5,238 bases of DNA, taken from Candidatus Arcticimaribacter sp. (GTDB taxonomy: Bacteria; Bacteroidota; Bacteroidia; Flavobacteriales; Flavobacteriaceae). Location: contig WTJB01000275.1 of assembly GCA_011526335.1 (NCBI GenBank), positions 1 to 5,238 of the forward strand. Direction: 5' to 3'. The translations under genes and the position numbers were made by a program. The first letter of the stretch is position 1; each line of letters begins with the position of its first letter. This document shows positions 1-5,238 of this stretch, piece by piece. The notes under the pieces are model-generated. The model was not told where the DNA came from. It saw nothing but the letters and a program-made list of their open reading frames with translations, and searched no databases.

Positions 1-306
1 CGAATACAGTCCTTTAATCGAAAAGAAGGTGTTCAGCTTATTAAACACATCTACCACCTCGCCCCGGACCGCCAGCAGGGAGGTATTGAATTGTTTTAAT
101 TGTTCTTGTAGATCATTGATGGATGCTTTAATAAAGTCAAGATGACGTTCACTCAGGTGTTCGTCTTCTAGCAACGAAGGCTCTAAAATGTAAAGAAGTA
201 CTACCTGTTTGTTTTCTTTAAGGGCAGAGGTTAAGGCTTCGTGATCGTGCAACCGTAAATCACGTTTCAACCAAACTAATGCTAATGGTGGCCGATTAGA
301 AAGCAT
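1..306 (-). CDS. Fourth photolyase/cryptochrome-family protein, N-terminal fragment (3' end outside window)
   Basis: An open frame starts at ATG 304-306 and runs without a stop to the left edge, giving 102 residues. It begins MLSNRPPLALVWLKRDLRLH, the beta1-loop signature of the photolyase antenna domain. It continues with VVLLYILEPSLL and SERHLDFIKASINDLQEQ, the next strand and helix of that Rossmann-like fold, and then SLLAVRGEVVDVFNKL. This places it in the deoxyribodipyrimidine photolyase/cryptochrome family, and the protein likely continues for several hundred residues beyond the edge. The FAD-binding domain is not visible, so repair class and activity cannot be assigned. The LYIxEPSLL wording recalls the bacterial group often labelled cryptochrome/deoxyribodipyrimidine photo-lyase family protein, but that is memory, not a search. 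The start overlaps the FeS-type gene by 11 bases, and no Shine-Dalgarno sequence is evident. Confidence 0.9.
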   Translation of the reverse strand, partial: MLSNRPPLALVWLKRDLRLHDHEALTSALKENKQVVLLYILEPSLLEDEHLSERHLDFIKASINDLQEQLKQFNTSLLAVRGEVVDVFNKLNTFFSIKGLYS

Positions 307-1828
307 CCGGTTGGGTTAATATTTTACCCGCTCTAGCTTTTATTTCAGCTAACTCTTGTGGAGGAATTTTTTCCAAAAGGCGCAACATCATAGCCATGCG
401 GTTGTTTTTAGCGAAAAATTGTTTTTTATCATCTAAAAAGTTCCAATAAAGGCTGTTGAAAGGGCAAGCATCTTCTCCTAAACGTTTCTTTTTGTCATAG
501 GTACAGCTTTCGCAATAATTGCTCATTTTGTGAATATAAGCTGCAGCAGACACATAAGGTTTTGTCGCCACGATACCTCCATCTGCCCATTGACTCATTC
601 CTCTGGTGTTGGTTATTTGTACCCACTCAATCGCATCGGCATAAATGCCCAAATACCATTGATCGACTGCATCTGGATGCACCTGAGCGAGTAAAGCAAA
701 ATTCCCAGTTATCATTAAACGCTGTATATGATGCGCATAGGCATTGTCTAGGGAGTTGCTTATGGCATGATGCAAGCAATTCATTTTCGTCTTTCCTGTC
801 CAGTAAAAATCGGGAAGCGGATTGTGGTTGTCCAACTCATTTTTCTCGGCATAATGCGGCATTTCTTTCCAATATATCCCGCGCATATATTCTCTCCATC
901 CTATGATTTGCCTTACAAAGCCTTCTACTTGGGCCAGATCAATTTCGTCTTCATGGGCACGGTAATAGTCAATGACGGTCTGGACAACTTCTAGCGGGCT
1001 GATTAATTTTACGTTCAACGCAAAAGAGATCCGAGAGTGGAAGAGATTCATTTCTTCGGTATGTAGCGCATCTTGAAAATCTCCAAAATGAACCAGCAAG
1101 TGGGTGCAGAAATAATCGAGTTGCGCTAGAGCTTCTTCTCGACTAAAGGGAAATAGAAAGTTTTCTGTATCCATTGTCCCAATGGTTTTTACCCCTGCGG
1201 ATGTAATCCTGTTTTGAAGGGCGACAAGCTCTTCTGTTTTTGGGATATAGGCCAAAGGGATTTCTGGGGTTCCTTTCCATTTTTTGCGGTTGTTTTTGTC
1301 GTAATTCCATTGCCCCCCTTCGGGTTGGCCTTGTTGCATCAGAAGATCAAATTGCTTCCGCATATTGCGGTAGAAGAATTCGAGGATCAATTGCTTTTTT
1401 CCTTCAAAAAAATTGGCTAAATCTTCACGCTTGGTCATAAAGTGGTGGGTGTCCACCGCTTGTGTTTCTACTGCAGTTTTTTGGCAAAAATTCTTGAGTT
1501 GTTCATCCAAACGGTATTCGTCGGGCAACTGATATTCAAACGAAGTTGCTCCCATCTCCTGGATGAATAGGGAGAGGTTTTCGTTTAGGTTTTGTTTGTT
1601 TTTGGGGTCATCAAGGCTGAGGTAGCGTACTTGGTGTCCTTTGTTTTTTAGCGTTTGGGCAAAGGTTTGCATGGCCCCAAAGAAAGCGACGACTTTTTGA
1701 ATGTGATGCGGGGCATAATCGGTTTCTTGACGCATTTCCATCAGCACATAGGTCACCTCAGGATCAATTTCTTGAAACCAGGGATGATTGATGTTGAGTT
1801 GGTCCCCTAAGAGTAATCTTATTTTCAT
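296..1828 (-). CDS. Iron-sulfur bacterial cryptochrome/photolyase (FeS-BCP, PhrB/CryB-type prokaryotic (6-4) photolyase)
   Basis: This 510-residue full-length member belongs to the lineage typified by Agrobacterium PhrB, which repairs (6-4) photoproducts and carries FAD, a lumazine (DMRL) antenna and a [4Fe-4S] cluster. It begins [18 protein letters not shown], the standard opening of this group and unlike the WxRxDLR opening of the other three. Four cluster ligands are visible at Cys351, Cys439, Cys442 and Cys455 (MNCLHH, YCESCTY, EDACPFN). Their spacing of 88/3/13 equals that of PhrB Cys350/438/441/454. The active-site AYAHHIQRLMITGNFALL holds His366 and His367, and Trp343 and Trp391-Tyr392 align with PhrB electron-transfer residues Trp342 and Trp390-Tyr391. 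All key residues are therefore intact. The start is the ATG at 1826-1828 in an ATGA overlap with the CRY-DASH stop. The 3' end overlaps the next photolyase gene by 11 bases. A purely sensory role (as for Rhodobacter CryB) is possible. The E. coli gene named phrB is a different class, so I give no symbol. Confidence 0.96.
   Translation of the reverse strand: MKIRLLLGDQLNINHPWFQEIDPEVTYVLMEMRQETDYAPHHIQKVVAFFGAMQTFAQTLKNKGHQVRYLSLDDPKNKQNLNENLSLFIQEMGATSFEYQLPDEYRLDEQLKNFCQKTAVETQAVDTHHFMTKREDLANFFEGKKQLILEFFYRNMRKQFDLLMQQGQPEGGQWNYDKNNRKKWKGTPEIPLAYIPKTEELVALQNRITSAGVKTIGTMDTENFLFPFSREEALAQLDYFCTHLLVHFGDFQDALHTEEMNLFHSRISFALNVKLISPLEVVQTVIDYYRAHEDEIDLAQVEGFVRQIIGWREYMRGIYWKEMPHYAEKNELDNHNPLPDFYWTGKTKMNCLHHAISNSLDNAYAHHIQRLMITGNFALLAQVHPDAVDQWYLGIYADAIEWVQITNTRGMSQWADGGIVATKPYVSAAAYIHKMSNYCESCTYDKKKRLGEDACPFNSLYWNFLDDKKQFFAKNNRMAMMLRLLEKIPPQELAEIKARAGKILTQPDAF
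1825..1828 (-). promoter_or_regulatory. ATGA stop/start overlap between CRY-DASH and FeS photolyase genes
   Basis: On the minus strand the CRY-DASH stop TGA (1825-1827) shares bases with the FeS photolyase start ATG (1826-1828). This 4-base overlap is a classic sign of translational coupling within one transcript. Only a weak purine run (AAGAAAG) precedes it. Confidence 0.8.
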
Positions 1829-3135
1829 TCAAACAAACTTTCTTGATTCCACATCCGTTGGAATTTTCCGTTTTCGTCATATCGCTCGGCCTGCATACGT
1901 ACATTGAATTTTCGGTCCCTTGGGTCGTTTCCTACCCCCGAGACATACATCCAATTGCCGTAGTTGCTGTGGACGTCATAATCGATAAGCATGGCCTCAA
2001 AATAGGCGGCACCAATGCGCCAATCCAGCAATAAATCTTTAGCAAAATATGAGGCCACATTTTGGCGGCCGCGGTTGCTCATCCAGCCCGTTTTTTTCAG
2101 CTCAATCATGTTGGCATTGACAAAGGGTTCACCTGTGCTTCCCTCCATCCATTTTTGAACGGTATTGGGATTTGTTTTCCAGTGATAATCCTTTTCTAAT
2201 ATCCCACCCAAATGGAAAATTTTGTCTTTGTGTTTTAGTGCGATAAACTTGAAGTAATCCCGCCAGATTAACTCAAAAATTAACCAATAGGTCGATTGAT
2301 TTTTTTGCATTTGGGCTTCGTATTCTCTAATCTCCCAGTATATTTCACGGGCTGATAGAGCCCCATTGGCTAACCATGCCGAAAATTTGGAGCTGTAGTC
2401 AATGCCTACGAGTCCATTTCGGGTTTGTTTATAAAAAGAGAGCTTTTCGGTATCCCAGAAATAATGATCTAAACGCAGCTTGGCTGCACAACTACCCCCT
2501 TTAAAAGGAAAGGCAGAATGGGGGTGCGGCGTGATCTCTTCCAAACCTAAGTCTGCTAAACTGGGCAAATCAAACCTTTCTTTTAAAAGATTACTTCCTT
2601 CCATCGCGGAAAGGGGGGAGAGGCATGGACGTACTTTACTGTACTTTTCGCATTTTTTTCTAAAAAGGGTAAACACCTCTGGAAGGTTTTCGATATCCAT
2701 GGGAATATCCTCTGGATGAAATAAAAATTGATCTTGGTAGGTATGTAGTGTTAGCTTGGGAGCGAGTGCTAGGACTTCTTTTTCCCGATCAACCTCCTCT
2801 TTGGTCCATTCTTCTTGGTAATAAAGATCTGTTATTTCTAGTGTATCACACCACTTGGCAATGCCTTCAGCAGGATTTTCTTGACCGACAATAAGGCTAA
2901 TGTTTAGTTGCTTGAGTTGCTCTTGCAGGTCGGATACACTTTCGATTAAAAACTGGGCACGAAACCCTTCTGTTTTTTTAAATCCCCAAGGGGTGCTTTT
3001 ATAGTGTTTTGGATCAAAGCTGTAATAAGCTACAACGGTTTCATGCCGTTGTGTTGCTTTGTAGAATCCTGTATGATCTTGGGTGCGCAAATCATTTCTT
3101 AGCCAGATTAAGGCTTTTCCTTTTCGTTTCTGCAT
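1825..3135 (-). CDS. CRY-DASH family cryptochrome / single-stranded DNA photolyase
   Basis: This 436-residue flavoprotein is of the DASH branch of the photolyase/cryptochrome family. Characterised members bind FAD and usually methenyltetrahydrofolate, and repair cyclobutane dimers mainly in single-stranded or looped DNA; some may also signal. The N-terminal antenna domain opens with [14 protein letters not shown] (residues 8-21). Residues 134-165 carry the DASH signature around [10 protein letters not shown] and [14 protein letters not shown]. The FAD domain has [16 protein letters not shown] (254-269), FELIWRDYF (287-295; Glu288 and Trp291 match E. coli photolyase Glu274 and Trp277), and a Trp triad at 319, 372 and 395 with the same 53/23 spacing as E. 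coli. Asn391 occupies the flavin N5 position. [19 protein letters not shown] (402-420) is the strongest DASH hallmark. Length is normal for bacterial members, with no long C-terminal extension. The ATG start at 3133-3135 lies inside the upstream DUF2256-type gene, and the stop overlaps the next start by 4 bases. Confidence 0.95.
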   Translation of the reverse strand: MQKRKGKALIWLRNDLRTQDHTGFYKATQRHETVVAYYSFDPKHYKSTPWGFKKTEGFRAQFLIESVSDLQEQLKQLNISLIVGQENPAEGIAKWCDTLEITDLYYQEEWTKEEVDREKEVLALAPKLTLHTYQDQFLFHPEDIPMDIENLPEVFTLFRKKCEKYSKVRPCLSPLSAMEGSNLLKERFDLPSLADLGLEEITPHPHSAFPFKGGSCAAKLRLDHYFWDTEKLSFYKQTRNGLVGIDYSSKFSAWLANGALSAREIYWEIREYEAQMQKNQSTYWLIFELIWRDYFKFIALKHKDKIFHLGGILEKDYHWKTNPNTVQKWMEGSTGEPFVNANMIELKKTGWMSNRGRQNVASYFAKDLLLDWRIGAAYFEAMLIDYDVHSNYGNWMYVSGVGNDPRDRKFNVRMQAERYDENGKFQRMWNQESLFE

Positions 3136-3257
3136 CTTTTGCTACAATATTTAACGTTGTCCCAATCTTTTTCCCATTTCTTTCGCCAGCTAAAAGGGCG
3201 TTTACAGGTGAAACAGATTTTTTCTGGGAGATTTTCTTTTTTTACCCCTCTAGGCAT
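3108..3257 (-). CDS. DUF2256-type small Cys4 (zinc-ribbon-like) protein, 49 aa
   Basis: A 49-codon gene begins at ATG 3255-3257 and stops at TAA 3108-3110. The product starts [20 protein letters not shown] and continues with [24 protein letters not shown] and a short charged tail. Cys15, Cys18, Cys38 and Cys42 form a CxxC-x19-CxxxC pattern suited to binding one zinc. The basic, Trp-rich middle (Trp24, Trp28, Trp32) and the opening [13 protein letters not shown] match what I know of DUF2256, a small domain often seen beside photolyase/cryptochrome genes; its function is not established. The gene overlaps the upstream photolyase stop by 8 bases and the CRY-DASH start by 28 bases, so it bridges what would otherwise be a 114-base gap. 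Translational coupling to both is likely. No Shine-Dalgarno sequence is evident. Recognition is from motif memory, not a search, but the Cys pattern and the snug fit make a chance reading frame unlikely. Confidence 0.9.
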   Translation of the reverse strand: MPRGVKKENLPEKICFTCKRPFSWRKKWEKDWDNVKYCSKRCRNEKEKP

Positions 3258-4548
3258 TCAGGGCGGCTTTGTAGGTGGTCAAACAGCGTTCTCGCGCAAA
3301 TTTATGATCCACTATGGGTTTAGGATAGGTCAATTCTTGATAGTCTGGCACCCATTTTTTGATGTACTCGTGTTGTTTATCAAATTTTTTGATTTGATCT
3401 GTAGGATTAAAAATGCGGAAATAGGGAGCCGCATCAACTCCACAGCCTGCAACCCATTGCCAGTTGCCAACATTACTGGCCATTTCATAATCCAATAATT
3501 TTTCAGCAAAATAAGCTTCCCCCCAGCGCCAATCAATCAATAAGTGTTTGCACAGAAAACTACCGACCAGCATACGCACTCGGTTGTGCATAAATCCTGT
3601 GGCATTGAGTTCCCGCATACCGGCATCTACAAAAGGATATCCTGTATTGCCTTCACACCAACGACGAAATTCATCTTCATTGTTACGCCACGCAATACGC
3701 TCGTATTGGGGTTTAAAACAGCGATTGTGCGAATGCGGAAAATGCCAAAGGATTTGCATAAAGAACTCCCGCCAAATCAATTCTTTTAAAAAGGTGGGGT
3801 TTTCTTCCATAGCTGCGTCACGCACCATTTTTCGAACGCTTAGCGTGCCAAAACGCAAATGCGCGCCAATGCGGGAAGTAGCGTCTAAGGCTGGGAAATT
3901 TCGGGTGTCTTCATATTCCCGAATAATTTTTTCATTGAATTGATACACCGGCTGTGCTACGGCAGAGGGATGGAAACCCAACTCCTCTAAACTGCATTGC
4001 GATTGCGTTTCTTCCGCCAAAGCATCAAGGTGATCTTCCGATGGGTAGTGGGTGAGTCCTACCTCTTTAAAACGACTGAGCCATTTACGGGAGTAGGGGG
4101 TGTACACTTTATACGGAAGACCATCGTCTTTGGTGACCTCACTTTTTTCAAAGATTACTTGATCTTTGTGGGTCTCAAAAGCAATCCCGTGTTGTTCCAA
4201 TAGGGCGGCAATTTCATTGTCGCGTTCTTGCGCATAGGGCTCATAGTCGTGGTTGGTGACTACTTTTTTAATGGGGTACTGTTGGAGCAGGGATTCAAAA
4301 ACGGCCTTGGGTCTCCCGTGATACGTTCCGACGTTACATCTGTTCCTCTTCATAGCATCTGATAAATTCCCTAAGGCCGCATGAATCATTTCTATTCGAG
4401 CATCCTCTTTAGGCAGCTTATGAATGATTTCAGTATCGAAGATAAAGATGGGTAAAACCTTGTTCCCGCTGTTTAAGGCGTGGTAAAGGCCACAGTTGTC
4501 TTCCAACCGTAAGTCCCGTCTAAACCAAAATACTGTATAGTGTTCCAC
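3250..4548 (-). CDS. phrB: Class I CPD photolyase-like protein (deoxyribodipyrimidine photo-lyase), probable GTG start
   Basis: This is a FAD-dependent cytoplasmic enzyme expected to split cyclobutane pyrimidine dimers using blue/UV-A light. With the GTG at 4546-4548 as start it has 432 residues and begins [18 protein letters not shown], the usual beginning of the antenna (alpha/beta) domain; this length suits the family. An in-frame ATG at 4585-4587 would add 13 residues (445 aa) that only shadow the SDR 3' end, so I prefer GTG. The C-terminal FAD domain has ELIWREF (Glu256 and Trp259, matching E. coli Glu274 and Trp277). The electron-transfer Trp triad is at 287, 340 and 363, with the same 53/23 spacing as E. 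coli 306/359/382. Asn359 matches E. coli Asn378 near the flavin. [23 protein letters not shown] and [11 protein letters not shown] are typical class I blocks. A cryptochrome role cannot be excluded by sequence, and the antenna pigment cannot be named with confidence. The stop overlaps the next gene's start by 8 bases. Confidence 0.93.
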   Translation of the reverse strand: MEHYTVFWFRRDLRLEDNCGLYHALNSGNKVLPIFIFDTEIIHKLPKEDARIEMIHAALGNLSDAMKRNRCNVGTYHGRPKAVFESLLQQYPIKKVVTNHDYEPYAQERDNEIAALLEQHGIAFETHKDQVIFEKSEVTKDDGLPYKVYTPYSRKWLSRFKEVGLTHYPSEDHLDALAEETQSQCSLEELGFHPSAVAQPVYQFNEKIIREYEDTRNFPALDATSRIGAHLRFGTLSVRKMVRDAAMEENPTFLKELIWREFFMQILWHFPHSHNRCFKPQYERIAWRNNEDEFRRWCEGNTGYPFVDAGMRELNATGFMHNRVRMLVGSFLCKHLLIDWRWGEAYFAEKLLDYEMASNVGNWQWVAGCGVDAAPYFRIFNPTDQIKKFDKQHEYIKKWVPDYQELTYPKPIVDHKFARERCLTTYKAALNA

Positions 4549-4552
4549 ATTA
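4546..4552 (-). promoter_or_regulatory. SDR stop / photolyase start junction (TAATGTG)
   Basis: Read on the minus strand, the SDR stop TAA (4550-4552) is followed after one base by GTG (4546-4548), which is in frame with the photolyase. An ATG at 4548-4550 overlaps the stop as TAATG, but it is in a different frame and does not give the photolyase. No convincing Shine-Dalgarno sequence lies at the right distance; the nearest purine-rich run (GGGGAT) is about 16 bases upstream. Re-initiation by ribosomes ending on the SDR is the simplest reading. The far ATG at 4585-4587 remains an alternative start. Confidence 0.55.
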
Positions 4553-5238
4553 GTTTGTTTTAAGATCCCCGATGCCTCCGTCCACATGAAGGATTTGTCC
4601 GGTCATCCATTGACTTTCATCTCCGAGGAGAAAAGCGGTCATTTGCGCTATATTTTCTGCAGTCCCCACTTTCCTTAGCGGGTGACGTTCTTCTGCTTTT
4701 TCTACTTTGGCTTCGTTGTTTAAAAATTTAGTCGCCAGAGGCGTATCGGTCAAGGAAGGCGCAATGCAGTTGACGCGAAATTTGGGTGCATATTCTGCGG
4801 CCAATGAACGTGTAAGTCCTTCCAGAGCTCCTTTTGCTGCAGCTACCGAAGCATGAAAAGGCATGCCTGTCGTAACGGCAACGGTGCTGTAAAAAACCAA
4901 GCTGGCTTGCTCGCTTTTTTGTAGTAGAGGCAGTACCGCCTGAAGGCATTTGACAGCCCCTAATACATTTAGGTTAAAGTCTTCTGTAAAGGTAGCAGGC
5001 TTTAACCCACGAAAGGGGCGAAGATTAATGCTTCCAGGACAATACACAAAACCGTCAAGTTGTTCGGGTAAGTTGTTCACATCAAGTTCATCATTCAAAA
5101 CGTCATGGGTCAGATGTGTTACAGCCGCATTAGCCAGTGATTCGTTGCTTCTAGAAGCCACATAAATGTTGTGATTTGGTGCTAGTAAATCCACCAAAGC
5201 ACGGCCTATTCCGCTTGAACCACCAATGATTAAAATGT
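4550..5238 (-). CDS. SDR-family protein (short-chain dehydrogenase/reductase), 5' end outside window, catalytic Tyr missing
   Basis: This is a partial gene: 228 residues are visible and the start codon lies beyond the right edge. The visible part opens with ILIIGGSSGIGRAL, a first Rossmann beta strand plus the SDR glycine-rich loop, so probably only a few N-terminal residues are missing. The TTG at 5195-5197 is internal, because starting there would cut off this loop. Classical SDR landmarks follow: HDV (adenine-pocket Asp), YCPGSIN in place of the usual NNAG, FNLNVLGA with the active-site Asn, FYSTVAV with the Ser, and RVNCIAPSLTDTPLA and DGG near the C-terminus. The YxxxK motif reads VAAAK: Lys is present but Tyr is replaced by Val, read directly from the codons GTA GCT GCA GCA AAA. 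Family membership is secure; substrate and activity are unknown. It is the first visible gene of the operon, and its stop lies one base before the probable GTG start of the photolyase. Its position suggests a job linked to the flavoproteins, such as cofactor supply or redox, but this is inference. Confidence 0.93.
   Translation of the reverse strand, partial: ILIIGGSSGIGRALVDLLAPNHNIYVASRSNESLANAAVTHLTHDVLNDELDVNNLPEQLDGFVYCPGSINLRPFRGLKPATFTEDFNLNVLGAVKCLQAVLPLLQKSEQASLVFYSTVAVTTGMPFHASVAAAKGALEGLTRSLAAEYAPKFRVNCIAPSLTDTPLATKFLNNEAKVEKAEERHPLRKVGTAENIAQMTAFLLGDESQWMTGQILHVDGGIGDLKTN

Larger units (their letters stand above)
1..5238 (-). other. Photolyase/cryptochrome operon (internal segment, both ends outside window)
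   Basis: Six genes share one strand with junctions, in order, of a 1-base gap (with the GTG start), and 8-, 28-, 4- and 11-base overlaps. No space remains for an internal promoter or terminator outside coding sequence, so co-transcription is very likely. The promoter must lie at or beyond the right edge and the terminator beyond the left edge, so regulation cannot be read here. Four of the six products are distinct members of the cryptochrome/photolyase family. Confidence 0.85.

Noticed and set aside
562..1440. Plus-strand open frames opposite the FeS photolyase gene (562-906, 767-994, 1214-1420, 1240-1440)
   Set aside because: They are antisense shadows of a gene with fully conserved motifs, and no coherent protein features are seen.
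3108..3135. Programmed -1 frameshift fusing the Cys4 protein to CRY-DASH
   Set aside because: A -1 shift in the A-rich overlap would join the frames, but no canonical slippery heptamer or clear downstream structure is present, and CRY-DASH has its own ATG and a normal N-terminus.
3330..3536. Second minus-strand frame inside the class I photolyase gene
   Set aside because: It is an alternate-frame shadow of the conserved Trp-triad region, with no family resemblance or start context.
3009..4203. Plus-strand open frames opposite the CRY-DASH and class I photolyase genes (e.g. 3009-3323, 3139-3498, 3548-3943, 3997-4203)
   Set aside because: They lie wholly or mainly antisense to well-supported genes, show no recognisable domain, and have composition expected of antisense shadows.
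4548..4550. ATG in TAATG at the SDR stop as the photolyase start
   Set aside because: It is out of frame with the photolyase and reads MWNTIQYFG, which has no photolyase features.
5195..5197. TTG as the start of the SDR gene
   Set aside because: The frame stays open to the right edge and encodes the glycine-rich nucleotide-binding loop upstream of this codon, so the true start lies outside the window.
1..5238. Promoters, terminators, tRNA/rRNA, CRISPR arrays, IS elements or attachment sites
   Set aside because: The window is continuously coding on one strand with overlapping junctions. I saw no convincing hairpin-plus-T-run, repeat array or RNA gene signature on either strand.

Overview
The window is wall-to-wall coding sequence on the minus strand. 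It reads as an internal piece of one light-dependent DNA repair / blue-light photoreceptor operon. In transcription order (high to low coordinates) it holds: the 3' part of a short-chain dehydrogenase/reductase (SDR) gene; a class I CPD photolyase-like gene; a 49-codon zinc-ribbon-like gene of the DUF2256 type; a CRY-DASH gene; an iron-sulfur prokaryotic (6-4) photolyase/cryptochrome gene (FeS-BCP, PhrB type); and the 5' part of a fourth photolyase/cryptochrome gene that runs off the left edge. No RNA gene, mobile element, CRISPR array, promoter or terminator was seen, and no intergenic gap exceeds one base.

The organism is most likely a member of the Bacteroidota, perhaps a marine flavobacterium or relative. 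This is inference. It rests on the moderately AT-rich coding DNA, the Lys/Asn/Ile-rich proteins, the lack of clear Shine-Dalgarno sequences at the internal starts, and the resemblance of the gene order and protein flavour to such clusters as I remember them. It cannot be proved from the window alone.

All five gene junctions are overlapping or abutting: a probable GTG start one base after the SDR stop, an 8-base overlap, a 28-base overlap, a 4-base ATGA overlap and an 11-base overlap. This implies one transcript and translational coupling, so the proteins are probably made together. The four flavoproteins belong to different branches of the cryptochrome/photolyase family (CPF). Together they could cover cyclobutane dimers in duplex DNA (class I), dimers in single-stranded DNA and/or blue-light sensing (CRY-DASH), and (6-4) photoproducts (FeS type). 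The fourth cannot be assigned from its N-terminus alone.

The two non-photolyase genes are the least understood part. The small Cys4 protein is easily missed because it is short and overlaps both neighbours. The SDR keeps the glycine-rich nucleotide-binding loop and the active-site Lys but has Val where the catalytic Tyr should be, so it may not be an ordinary oxidoreductase.
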